Assembly: GCA_018398575.1 (NCBI GenBank)
Contig: JAGTXZ010000010.1
Location: 1,054,001 to 1,118,000 of the forward strand
Length of the DNA: 64,000 nucleotides
Reading direction: 5' to 3'
Source of the DNA: Ampelomyces quisqualis
Taxonomy: Eukaryota > Ascomycota > Dothideomycetes > Pleosporales > Phaeosphaeriaceae
Of the stretch, positions 42,838 to 54,879 are shown in pieces (the stretch's first letter is position 1; each line of letters starts with the position of its first letter). The notes under the pieces are model-generated. The model ran no database searches. It was given only the letters and a program-made list of their open reading frames with translations, and had not been told where the DNA came from. The position numbers and the translations under genes were made by a program.

Positions 42838-45800
42838 TGTCTAGAACCCTATCTAAATTAGATCTGTTTATAACCTTAAATCTATTAAACACAGTTAGAA
42901 TCTCTTAGATCTTCTAATAGCTAAAGCCTTTAGGTTTAGAACTTCCTATTAACAACAGTTAGGACTACTTTAGTAAAAGTTACGTTTGGCGCTAGGATAG
43001 AAACTTAGAGACTATTAATAACCTAGGAGTATTAGAGGCAACGCTAATAACTCCTTCAAAAGCTACACTAGCAACAACACCTAGAAGATCCTAAAGAGAC
43101 TCTATATTAACTGTTACAACCTGGTAATAGAGTACTAAAGCAAAAAAGTTAGACACTAAGAAATCTAAGGATACTCCTTAGCCTAAAGCTGCACTAAATC
43201 TAACTCTTGCGTAAATAGAAGTTAATTAAGTACAACAAGAACTAAAACAGGCGTTAGCAAAAATTAATTCTCTTAAGAAAAGACTAACTCTTTTAGTAAG
43301 ACTAGACAAGCCTCTACTTACTACTAAAACTCCTTAGAATAATTTAGCACCCTACTATTTATCTAACAGCTCTGTATTAGAACGCTTATATTACTATAGA
43401 AGTTTGCACTAAACCTAATAATTAGAGAAGACGCCTAATATTAATAATCTTAGCAATAGAAAAGATCCTACCTTCTGTTAATAGTAGGCCTCTATCTAAG
43501 ATTAACTTAAAATTAACTTAGATTACTATTAGACTAAAAGGCAACGCATGGCCCTAGTATAGGGCTATACTATAGGATTAGCTAAGGGCTATCTTAAGCT
43601 TTAATATTTATTAGATACTAATTAAGAGCAATTCTAGAACGCTAAGCAAATAATTAAGCTACTTAAGTCCTATTTTATTATAGGCAACAAGGTAGCTAAA
43701 AGCTGTGTAGCCTTTAATTAATTGCAGATAAACAAGGAGGAAATGTTTCCCTTGTTTAAAGCTAGATTTCTAAGTTCTGTAGTTAAGGGACAAGTACCCC
43801 CTTTAGAGTAGTTTTACTATTTGTAGACAAAAATTACCCTAGGACTATAAGTCTCTAACCTAAGATTCAGGCACTAATAGAAGAACTTATTTAATTAGAT
43901 AGTAAAACACCTTACTGCTTATAATATAGAGTAGAAGAATAATTCTAACCTAAGTATATTACTAGTTACTGCTAAATTACTAATTAGGTAGGCTTTATAA
44001 GCTAACTTAGAGCCAAATTAGACAACTACCTCTAGCGCTATAATATACCCTGCGCTAGCCTATTAATTAATAACAGTGTATCTTTCTACTAAGACCTCTA
44101 AACCTAATTAATAGAAGACCTCTAGTAGTTGTTACAATTGTAGTAAGCTAGGATACTACTCTAGTAATTGTATAAAGCTTTATATACGTTAGATTAAAGC
44201 TGTAGAAGTAGATAAGTTTAAAGATACTTAAGAGCAACTTAACTAAGAGGTGTATTATATAAGAAACAGAAGCGCCTAGAAGAATACTCCTTCTTAGGCC
44301 TAAGCTATTACAATTTATTTTACCTTAATCTCTCTTATTTGTTTTGCAGTCCCTATTTCCTTATACCTATACTTTTCTATAACTAGGGTATTAGTTTACG
44401 CCTTAACACTCTTGTTAACACTAGTACTTAAGGTTTCTTATTTTTAAATTTACAAATTGCTTTATCTGTTTCTAAAGCTTTACATTAACCTATCTAGAAG
44501 CTCTTCTTTTAGGTTTAGGTGCGTAGCTTTAAGGATTAGATTACTTTTATAGTTACTTAATATATTTACTTACACTTAAATATTAATAGCTAAAAGGTTT
44601 TAAACTATCTATTCTTTATTTTTAATCTTAGGTCTTAGGATTGTATACTTAGCCTCTAATAGTTAAGGTAATTTAAGATTTAATTAGACACAGATAGGTT
44701 ACAGTTTATTTAGCTATCTAAGTACCTCTGTTTCTATAATTCTTTACCCTCTATTCTTACTATTCTATATTAAGCTATAGTACTAGCTACTATCTATCTT
44801 AATGTGTAACAACGCAACGCTCTATAAGAGAAAGAAGACTATTATATCTAAAATAGTCCTTACTATTATTCTCTTTCTTCTATTTATTGTCTTAAGGGAT
44901 GCTTAAAGCTCCTATTAGCCTAAAAATTCTTAGAGATTTCTTATACCCTAACTAAGCAACCCTGCTTAGAGTCTAAACCTCCTCTAAATACTTATATTGC
45001 TCTTATTTCTGCTAATACATTCTACTTTATTATAAAGAAGCTCTAAAACAAGTTCTTTACAACTAGCCTATATAAGATTAACAGGATCCTTGCCTCTAAG
45101 GACAACGCAGCTAATTAATGCCAATTAGATAAGTAATTACTTGCCTATTACTCTTAGTATTAGAATGTATTTAGTAAGTTAATAGCTAATTAATTGCCTT
45201 CTTATTGTCTGTATAATTATAAGATTGTTCTTAAAGAACTATTACTAAATGCGTTTAGTCCCCTATATAAGTAAAATTAGAAGGAGCTTAAAGCTACTAA
45301 GGCCTACGTCTAAAAACACCTTTAGAAGGGTTTTATAAAGGCTAGCCAAAGTCCTTTTACTTTACCTATCCTTTGTGTACACAAACTAAATAGAGATATA
45401 CGTATCTATGTAGACTACTAGAAGATTAACGCTCTTACGCGCAAGGACGTCTATCTAATCCCTTGCATTAATAAGCTACTATCCTATCCCTCTAAAGCTA
45501 AGATCTTTACTAAGTTTAATATTAGGGCTGCCTTTAACAAAATTTATATAGATCTTAACTCTAAAGAGTATACTACTTTCTAGACCTGTTATAGTACCTA
45601 TAAGTATAAGGTGCTTTCTTTTAGCTTATATAATAGACTAGCTACGTATTAGCACTATATAAACAATATACTAATTAATTATCTTAACAATTTCTGTATT
45701 GCGTACCTTAATAACATCTTAATCTACTCTAAGGATATAAACTTACATTAGGAACACGTCTAAAAGGTCCTAGAGCGCCTACGTACTATAGGACTCTAAG

Positions 45801-47445
45801 TAGACATTTAGAAGAGTAAATTCTATGTAACTTACACAAAGTATCTAGGTTACGTTTTAACAAACTAGGGCACTAAAGTTAACTTTAACAAGGTAGAAGT
45901 ACTCTAAAACTAGGCTAAACCTACTATAATTACTAGCGTTAAGTTATTTCTTAGTTTTGCTAGTTTCTACTAATAATTTATTAAAGATTTTTTCTGTGTA
46001 GCTAAACCAATTATAAAGCTTTAGAGTTCTACTATGCCTTTTAAATAGACTACTAATTGCTAACAGGCTTTTGATTAGATTAAAGCCTTATTCCTAGCTA
46101 TTTCTATACTATCTTATTTCTATCCTAAGTATAATACAAAGTTAGAAACTAATGCGTTAGATAGAGTAATAGCAAGAGTACTTTCTTAGAAGTACTCTAA
46201 TAACAAGTAGTACCCTGTAGTATTCTATAGTTAAGCCCTATCTAGGGCTAAGCTTAATTAAGAAATATATAACAAGAAACTTTTTACTATTCTAAAAGCG
46301 TTTAAAAAGTAGAGAGCTAAACTTACTTCTATATAAAGCCTAATCTAGGTGTATTTAGACTACTACTCCTTAGAATACTTTATAACTACTAAGGTTCTTA
46401 ATGCACATTAAGTAAAATAGGCAAAGATTATTACTCCTTTTAATTTTACATTAAGTACACGCCTAGTAAGCTTAACAAGTAAGCTAATATCCTAAGCCAA
46501 AGGGAATAGGACGTTAGTAAGGTTAAGGCTGCCTAACAAGACAATAGGTCCTGTGTACTTCTAGGACCTAAACGCCTAAACTCTCTAGTTAACTCTAAAC
46601 TAGCTTAAAACTATATCTGTAACTAGCTAGAGATTAATATTTTAGCTATTTTAGTCTAATCTATCAGTGCCTTTCTAAATCTTAACTCTCTAGAACTAAT
46701 TAAAGCCCTACTAGTAGAGAATTGCTACTTCTTTAAGGAGGAACGCCTTACGCTGCTATAGCTATATTATATCTAAAAAGAACTTCTACTTTATTACTTA
46801 CGCCTTTGTGTACCTAGGGATTCTCTCTTGTGCACCTAACTAATTAGAGAAGCTTATAATTAGGTATCTACTATCTACCTAAGTGCTATAAAGACGTATT
46901 AGCTTCTAGCGTAGTAATATTATTAGAAAGGTATAAAGGCTACATATAAACGCTATGTATAAAACTGCGTTCTCTATTAAAGATCTTATCTAAGATAGCT
47001 TTAATTCTAAGGTTTCCTCTATCTATTACTAATTTCTAATAGGCCTATACAGTATTTGTGTATAGATTTTAAGACATTCCTAACTAATTAGCATAGCTAT
47101 AATTAAATTATAGTTATTATTAATTACCTATTAAAGCAAGCTATCTCTATCTTGTGTTATAAGGTAATTAACGCTTAAGAAATAGCTTACTTATTTATCT
47201 AATAGGTATACTAATTTAGCTATACGCCTAAAAGCAGAGTGTCTAACTACAGACTCTAGTTTATATTCTAATTCTAGTCTAAGTTCTACAAGATCCTAGG
47301 CGTGCAACTTAAGCTTTCTACAGCCTACTATAAATAAACTAATAGACAAACTAAGATTATAAACAAGTATATTAATTAATAATTAAGGCCCTTTATATTC
47401 TATTACTAGAATAACTAGAGTAACCTCTTACTAATAATGTAAGGA
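42838..47445 (+). pseudogene. Gag-pol pseudogene of gypsy copy 4, 5' part
   Basis: Starts with ATG at 42,838 (MSRTLSKLDLF) and continues in one frame with stops. The reverse transcriptase resembles the Tf-type fungal chromovirus group. It differs clearly from copies 1 and 2 in sequence and LTR, so it is a second family. The 3' continuation is at 63,270-64,000. Confidence 0.75.
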
Positions 47446-47719
47446 TGCTACAGCGTAGAGCTGTTAGTTGCGCAGCAATGCGCCTGCGCTACAACAACGC
47501 TACTCTAGCGTCCTTACGCGTAAAACGCGCATAGCTGCCCTAGTATCTTAACAGCGCTACGCTAGCGCAGACCTAGTGCATTCTAGTTATAAAAACACGC
47601 GTCTAGTTGTATCTATAAAAGAGTAGTTCTACACTAAAGTTGCAGAATAAGAATTAACTTACTTTTACTTATACTGCTATTGTTATCCTATAACTTTGCT
47701 GCTATACAAACCTCTTATA
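47446..47719 (+). repeat. 5' LTR of gypsy copy 2
   Basis: 274 bp, starting tgctacagcg and ending cctcttata; the third member of the family A LTR set. It directly follows the broken integrase of copy 4. Confidence 0.85.
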
Positions 47720-48089
47720 GTTTTAATTCCTTTACCTTGCAAAAGAATAGTAGCCTAGTTACCTAATAACAATAGATTAAGATCTGCCTCTAAGCCTACT
47801 AGCTAATCTATTAAAGGAAAACACCTCTAATAAGAAATTAATGCTTAGCCTAGGCAAACGCTTAGCGCAGCTAAAGCGCTAGTGCTAAGAACTTAAAGAG
47901 CAAGCTAAGATCTAGACTCTAGAAGAGGAAGTACGCTAATAAGAGCAATTATTAGCAGGTAAACAACTTCTCTTACTTTCTAAATAGCCTTTAGGCGCCC
48001 TAAATAAAACAGATCTACTAACTCTCTTAGTTAGACGCAATACGTCTCTACTAGCGCAACGCCCTTAACTTAACCTATTAGCGCTACTA

Positions 48090-51000
48090 GAGCGTAGGCT
48101 AAAGATTAAGAAGATCTCTGTCTTTAAAGGCAAGGGAATTAGAAAGTATTTAGACTTTAAGGCTTAGCTATCTATTGCCTTTTAATTAGATCTCTTAGCC
48201 TTTTAGCTTAAGGACTAAAAGATTGCCTTTACTCTCTAGTACCTACAAACTACGTTTTAACAGATATAGATATAAAGAAAATAAGAAGATAACAGTAAAA
48301 CGCTAGCGTAGCGCAATATAATATCTTTTCTACTTAATTAGATTAAGAGCCTTGTAAATAAAGAGCTTTAAGTTACTATGCAGTATTAAAAGGCATTCTA
48401 AAAGGACAGCTAAACAGTAAACAAATTTGCAGCCTATTTATCTACTTTAGAAAATTAGGTAAATCTCTCTTATAAGCAGAAACACTTAGTAATACACTTA
48501 TATAGCAAACTCTGCTTAGAGATTAAAGTAGCTCTCTCTAACTATACTAAGTTTTCTACTACCTACAGAGAACTTGTTAAACGCGCTGTAATGCTAAAAG
48601 ACAACTTACGCTATAGTAGTAGTATACTATTACTACACTATTATACACACAGAACGCCTAGTACAGGAAAAACTTTGCAGCCTAAACTAAACGCAATAGC
48701 TCTACAACGTTGTGTTACTAGCACTGCAAACCTAAGCCTAAAGCTAACTAACGCCTGCTACTATTGCAGCAAGATAGGCTATTAGGCTAGAGAGTATAGA
48801 TTAAGGCTTAATAGCTTTTCTTCTATTACTAGTTCAAACGCAATACAAACAAAAAACAAGCAGGCCTAAAAAGAGCCTCCTTCTTAACAGCCTAAGTCCT
48901 ACTATAATAAGAGGATTGTATTAAAGTACTTAGGACGCTACGTAATAATAGCGCTGCGTAGCCTACACAAATCCTAATTAACTGCAGTGTAAAACTTAGC
49001 ACTATTAACAAGAGAGTTGCCTTGCTTAAAGATCTCTCTTATATTAACAGCGCTGCGCTACTAACTATCTGCTTACCTAACTTAAGCACTATACTTAGCT
49101 TCTACGCTTATTAAGCTTATCTAATAATAAAGGATAACTAGAGCGTAACTAAGTCCTTTACTACTATCCTATATAAGATTGCTAATGCAGTACAACCTGT
49201 TATTTTAGGTCTACTAAGCCTAAAAGAAAAGCGTGTTATTATTAACTGTAAGTTAAAGCAGTAGCGCTACAAGCTTAACACTAATACAATAAGAGTTAAA
49301 GACGCAAAAACCTTTACAGAATCTCTTTACAATAAGCTAAGCGTGTACGCAGTTCTAGTAAGCAGTTTATAATCCTTCTCTACTAAATGCCTATTGTAGC
49401 CTATTAAACTTAAGAATTTTAAAGATGTTGCAAACAGTAACGCTGCTAACGCGCTGCTGCAGCACTACAGAGGCAACTATACTATTAAGCTAGAGAAAGA
49501 AACTATAGCTCTATATAGGCTGCTCTATAACCTTTTACTAAAGAAGCTAAGCGTACTGCGCAACTACTTAGCAACAGCGCAGAGCCTAGGCTAGATCTAA
49601 GAAAGTATAAGCCTAGCAGAAGCACCTATCCTATTTGTGCCTAAAAAGAATAGGATGTTACGCCTTTGCGTAGACTATTAAGGCCTTAACTAAGTTACTA
49701 AGAAGAACAAATTAGCCCTACTCTTAATTAGAGAGACTCTTAATTAGCTCTATAGATTAGTAAAGTTTACTAAGCTTAATCTTAAGAACGCGTATTACTG
49801 TATTAGGATCTAGTAAAGCAACAAGTAGAAGACAGCGTTTTGCACGCAATACAGCTACTTTAAATATATAGTTATGCCTTTTAGGCTAATTAACGCGCCT
49901 ACTACGTTTTAGAGGTATATTAATAGAGCCTTAGCCTTGTATTTAGATATCTTTTGCGTTGTCTATCTTAACAATATCTTAATCTTTTCTTAAAAAGGAA
50001 AGGATTATTAGAAACAGGTAAGAAAAGTACTTGCTAAGCTAAGAGAATATAGCCTTTTTGTTAACTTAAAGAAGTGTACCTTTGCTACTAACTAAGTTAA
50101 GTTCTTAGGGTTTATTATGCGCCTTAATAGTGTTATAATAAATCTAGAACAGGTTTGCGCAGTTATTAACTAGCCTACGCTAACATCTTTTAAGGATATT
50201 TAAGTCTTCTTAGGCTTTGCAAACTTCTACTAACGCTTTATACAGAGTTTTTCTATTATTGTTAGCCTAATTACTAATCTCCTAAAAGGATTAGTTTAAG
50301 AGAAAAAGTTAGGTCTTTTTAACTAGCCTAACGCTGCAAAGAAAGTAAAGCGCTAGCTATATAATAGGTTTGCAACTACGCCTGTCCTGCAGCACTACAA
50401 TTATACACTCCTATCTAAGTTAAAAACTAATGCCTCTATTTAGAAAGTAGCAGGCATCTTCTCTTAACTCTATACAGATAGAAACTAGCACTCTGTAGCC
50501 TTCTAGTTAAGAAAGCTTTTGCCTGCAGAAAGGAACTACTATATATACAACCTAGAGCTTCTTGCTATTATTATAGTAGTGCAGTACTAGCGCTACTATG
50601 TTAAGAGGCTAGTAGTTTAGTTAGAAATATAGACAGACTATAACAACCTACGCAGCTTTATAGGCACGTTAACTCTGTTTAAGAAACAGGCTAGCTAGGC
50701 TATAAAGCTAGCTGCTTATAACTTTAAGATTAAGCATTAGTCTAGAAAGACAAATCTTGCAAATAAGCCTTTAAGGCAACTTATAGACAATAGCAATACA
50801 CTAGATGTTTAACTATTAGATATGTTGCTAGTACTGCAAAAGAAGTTATAGCTAGCAAGAACCTAAGCTAAGCTACCTAGTAAAGAGCTAGCGTTAGTAA
50901 GAAGCTAGACAATAGCTTAATAGTAAGCAGGCACTCTACATCTTAATAAAGATGTTTCTATAAGCCTAGCGCATGGCGTTAAGGCAACAGCTACAAGCTA

Positions 51001-52675
51001 TAGCCCTAATTAGGAAATCTTTAAGGGCAGACTAGTAATAACTTAAAGAGTTACGCAGTTACAAAGCCTAGCGCACAGCGTTAAAGCAATAGCTAAGAGC
51101 TACAGCCCTAATTAGGAAATTCTTAAGAGTAGACTAGTAATAGCCTAAAGGGTTACATAGTTACAAGTAAGAGCTGCAGCCTTAGAAAGGTTAGCTTATA
51201 AGGAACTCTCTAAGTTCTTCTTTAAAATCTGTGTATAAGTATAACAGAATAACCTAGAAGCAGTTATAATACGCAAGGACGTTAAATCTCTAGCGTCTAC
51301 CTGTTAAGGCGCTAGTAAACGCCTAAGGCACTAGAAGCTTAACACTTTAGGCAGCCTTTAGTTTAAGGACTAATTATATATCCTACTAGAGCTAGCTTTT
51401 AAAGCTAAGCTCCTTAAGCTATATTACAATAATCTACTTGCTAGCTATTTTAAGTAGGCTAAAACGCTTAAGCTTATAGCCTAATACTACTATTAGCCTA
51501 GGCTTAAGAAAGAGCTTAAGAAGTACATTAACTCTTACTTAGTGTGCTAAGGCACAAAGTTGCTTAAGTAGCGCTCTGCTAGCGTGTTAAACGCGCTCTT
51601 CTAACCTTAGAGACTATAGCAAGAAATTACAATAGATTTTGTTATAGGCCTATTGCCTGCTAAGCGCTACAGTGTTGTATACAACGCAATTCTTATTATA
51701 GTTAATAAGTATACAAAAATAGCTAAGTATATTTCTATACAGAAAATAGTTACTGCCTTATAATTAGTAGATCTGTTTTTAGAACACGTTGTACAATTCT
51801 TTAGCTTGCCTAAAGGTATTATATTAGACTAAAGAAGTGTCTTTACTTTGCAGTTCTAGGCAGACTTTTACTTTGTAGCAAAGGTAAAGCGCTAGCTTAG
51901 CACTGCCTTCTATCTGCAAACAGATAGCTAAATAAAGCATTAGAATTAAACGCTAGAGTAATACTTAAGGGCTTTTGTAGGCAATTAACCTAATAATTAG
52001 GTGCACCTCTTATTACTAGCAGAGTTTGCATATAATAATACTAGACAGGCTACATTAAGAGTATTTCTATTCTTTGCCTGCTATAAGTTCTACCTACGCC
52101 TTAACTGCAAGCTAACAGCGCCTACTAAAGTTTCTAGTATTAGAGAAAGGTTGCAGAAGCTTATATAAACTTAGGACGCTTTGGCTAATTACTAGAACAA
52201 AAGTTTACAATACTAAGAATAATATTACAACAAGAAATACAGGCTCTAAGAGTTTAAACTAGAGGATATAGTCCTCTTATTAACAAAGCATCTGCGCTTG
52301 CGCAGCGCTAGCAAAAAGCTGTTACTGCGCTAGATAAGCCTCTTCCTAGTAGATAAGCAAATTAGCTTACAAGCTTTTAGAATCTTACTTCTATTACATA
52401 TAAAGGTCTACTCTATATTCTATACGTCCTTGCTCTAGCTATTTGTGCTAAGAAAGAGAGAAGAATTAACTCTACCTAGGCCTATTAACCTAGACAACAG
52501 CAATAAGCTAGGGTAACACTACAAGGTTAAAGCTGTCCTAGCAAAGCAGCGCAATAGATGTTTAGTAAATTACCTAGTTAAATAGAAAGGCTAGCTACTA
52601 GAATATAACAAGTAGGTTAATTAAAAAGACATAGACAAATTACTTATAGAGAAGTATAACTAGAGAGGAGATTAA
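48090..52675 (+). pseudogene. Gag-pol pseudogene of gypsy copy 2
   Basis: Same protein as in copy 1, with stops at many of the same places. The gag-to-knuckle part is open for 64 codons (48,591-48,785) and shows the uninterrupted joint KLTNACYYC. Reverse transcriptase, integrase and chromodomain motifs are recognisable as in copy 1. Not functional. Confidence 0.85.
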
Positions 52676-52859
52676 TTATTATTACAAATTAATATACAGA
52701 AAAAACAAAAGAAAAAACAAAAGAAAAAAAAAGAAAAAAAAGAAAAAAAAACTAGGCGCCTTAGCAGCGCAACGCTAGCGCCTAAGCAGCGCAACTAGGT
52801 ACAAACGCTAGCTTACTCTAAAAAGTTCTTGTTATCTAGGTCCTTAGAGATAGAAAACT

Positions 52860-53662
52860 TATCTCTACTACCTTCTTTATCCTCCTCCTTAACCTCTCTT
52901 ACACCTTTCTGCCTCTCTGCAGTAGCTTTACTTAGATTACCTACTAGCTTGTAAGTTAACAGCGTAGTAGTAGCGCGTTAAGAGCGCTTTAGCTTGCCCT
53001 TAGTAGTAGAGCGCTTAAAAAGAGGCTGCCTAGTTAGCTAGAACTTAGCTAGGCGTTTCCTAGAGGCCTTAGCCTTAGTCTTAGCCTTACTCTTAGCCTT
53101 ACTCTTTCCTTTAGAGAGAGAGAGCGTAAGAGTAAGGCTCTAAGGAGGAGGAGTTTTATCCCTCTCCTTCTTCTGCTTCTTGCGCCTTTTAGAATTAGAG
53201 CCCTAGTTACTAGCAGCTTCTTTTAAATTAAAGTTAGAGTTAGACTGCGCGTTAGCCTTGCTAAGTAGCAGCAGATTAGCCTAGACAACGTTAGAACAAC
53301 AGCGCAGCAACTGCAAGAAATAAGAAAAAAATAACTTACCTAGGCCTGCAGAAGATTAAGAATACCTTCTACTACAGTAGAGAAGTAGTTAGTTACCTTA
53401 ACCTATAGAATCTAGATCTTATTGCTCTTAGGCTAATAGTAACCTTTAAACTTTACTTCTTTATAGAGAAAAAGCTTTACTAAGGTAGTCTACTAGCGCA
53501 ACGCTGTTTCTTACGCGTTAACATCTAGGTCTGCTCTAGTCTTGTTAGTAGCAAAGCGCTGCTGCTGCTAGTATAGAGCATTCTAGCTCTTAACAAAACT
53601 TAGTAGCACTAGAGTGCAGAACTTCTTCTTGTAGGCGCACCTATTGCACTTTAGGCTGCTAG
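52860..53662 (-). pseudogene. Antisense accessory ORF of gypsy copy 2, 3' part
   Basis: The minus-strand frame encodes TLVKLFLYKEVKFKGYY, VKVTNYFSTVVEGILNLLQA, SKANAQSNSNFNLKEA and a basic tail (GKSKAKSKAKTKAKA), matching the antisense frame of copy 1. Its beginning lies beyond copy 3 at 63,250-62,859. Confidence 0.5.
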
Positions 53663-53847
53663 TGTAGTAAAGTAACATAGGAAGTAAGTCTAAAGGACGC
53701 TTAGGGTATAGCTAAGGGTATAGACAAGATACAATAGCTAAAGAGCTATTAGAGAACAGAATAACTAACACACACACATATAATGTTAATATATTTAATT
53801 CTACATTAAATCTAATAGGCCTTAGAGGTAAATAATGCTCTACTATA
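53663..53847 (+). repeat. 5' LTR of gypsy copy 3
   Basis: 185 bp, starting tgtagtaaag and ending ctctactata (the final ca is changed to ta). It differs from the 3' LTR by transitions only, as far as I can see. Confidence 0.85.
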
Positions 53848-54879
53848 TATAGCAACTAATTATAACTCTAAATTTCTATTAGCCTAGGCCTTAGAAGGCT
53901 GCGCACTGCGTATATACCTACGCTCTTCTGTAGTTCTTGTAACCTAGGAATTATAGGAACTTAACAGTCTAACAAGTGTTTAGCAAGCTACTATAGTTCT
54001 CTTTAGAATATAATTAGTATCTATTCTAAGGACATAGAGTTAGTACTCTAAGATTAGAGGAATAGAAAGTAGGATTTGGATTAACACCTATCTAGAGGGC
54101 CTAGAGTAACGCCTATCTAAAGTACCTAGATTAGCTACTACTAGAATTAAGTTAGAAGGAGGATTAAGCAGACTCTAAAAAGCAAAGCAATAGCTAAAGA
54201 AGTAAGACGCAAGCTGCAGCTAAAGCTGTATTAAGCTAAGCAAAAGCGTAAAGTTATTGCGCTCTACTAAGTATATAGTATACTAAAGAAGTCCTAGAGC
54301 ACAGACAGCAGAAACAACTAAGAGCAGACTAAGAAAGACATTAAAACAGGCGTTTAGAAGGAAGAGAAAACTAACAATTGCTTAGACAGCAAGTATAAAG
54401 AAATTAAGAAGAAATTAGTAGGCTTTACAACAGAAGCGCTATCAGACATTAGAAAAGCTTAAGCCTTTAGCTTTTTAGCAACCCTATACAAAGCAGCAAC
54501 TTTAATCCTAGTCTTCTAAGCTATTACTCTTCTTTAGTTTATTTAAATAAGCTCTAACTACTATTTAGGTAGCCTACAAAAGTAACGCAGAGACAACACA
54601 AAACTGCTTAACAGCACATTAAGTTATTAACGCCTTAAATACTCTAACAGACAAGAAGCTCTACTACTAACGCCTGTAAAGTTAATAAGAGAAGCTAGCG
54701 CAAATATAAGTAGTGCGCTAGAGAAGTAGGCTAAACAGCTATTAGAAAGGTACTCTAGGCGCAGAAGTATAGGCTAAGATAACTTAATGTTAAGGGCTCT
54801 TTAGATGCTAGCAAAGTCTCTTAACTAAGTGCAGCTTCTATTGTACATAACGCAGTTGCTATCTTACCTAGTAGAAAAC

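Larger units (their letters stand above)
42460..47445 (+). mobile_element. Ty3/gypsy chromovirus copy 4 (family B), left part
   Basis: Contains gag with a zinc knuckle (CYNC, near 44,130), reverse transcriptase at about 45,350-45,850 (IYVDY, INALTRKD, KIFTKFNI, AYLNNILIYS), RNase H at about 45,950-46,400, and the integrase core up to LRPFIFYY near 47,420 (KLSTAYYK, TNRQTK for TDGQTE). All are full of stops but in phase. The integrase is cut at 47,445 by the 5' LTR of copy 2 and resumes near 63,270. Confidence 0.8.
47446..53662 (+). mobile_element. Ty3/gypsy chromovirus copy 2 (family A), left part
   Basis: Starts with a 274-bp LTR and follows copy 1 nearly base for base, with transitions as the main differences. 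It lacks the 844-bp insertion and so preserves the empty site. Order: gag (about 48,090-48,740), zinc knuckle (ACYYCSKIGY, near 48,748), protease relic, reverse transcriptase (about 49,610-50,200), RNase H, integrase (about 51,370-52,310), chromodomain (about 52,490-52,675) and the antisense region. It is interrupted at 53,662 by copy 3 and resumes at 62,855. It is itself inserted in the integrase of copy 4. Confidence 0.85.

Noticed and set aside
48740..48760. Excision footprint of the 844-bp element in copy 2
   Set aside because: The gag frame runs through the site into the zinc knuckle without a shift, so copy 2 simply shows the empty site.
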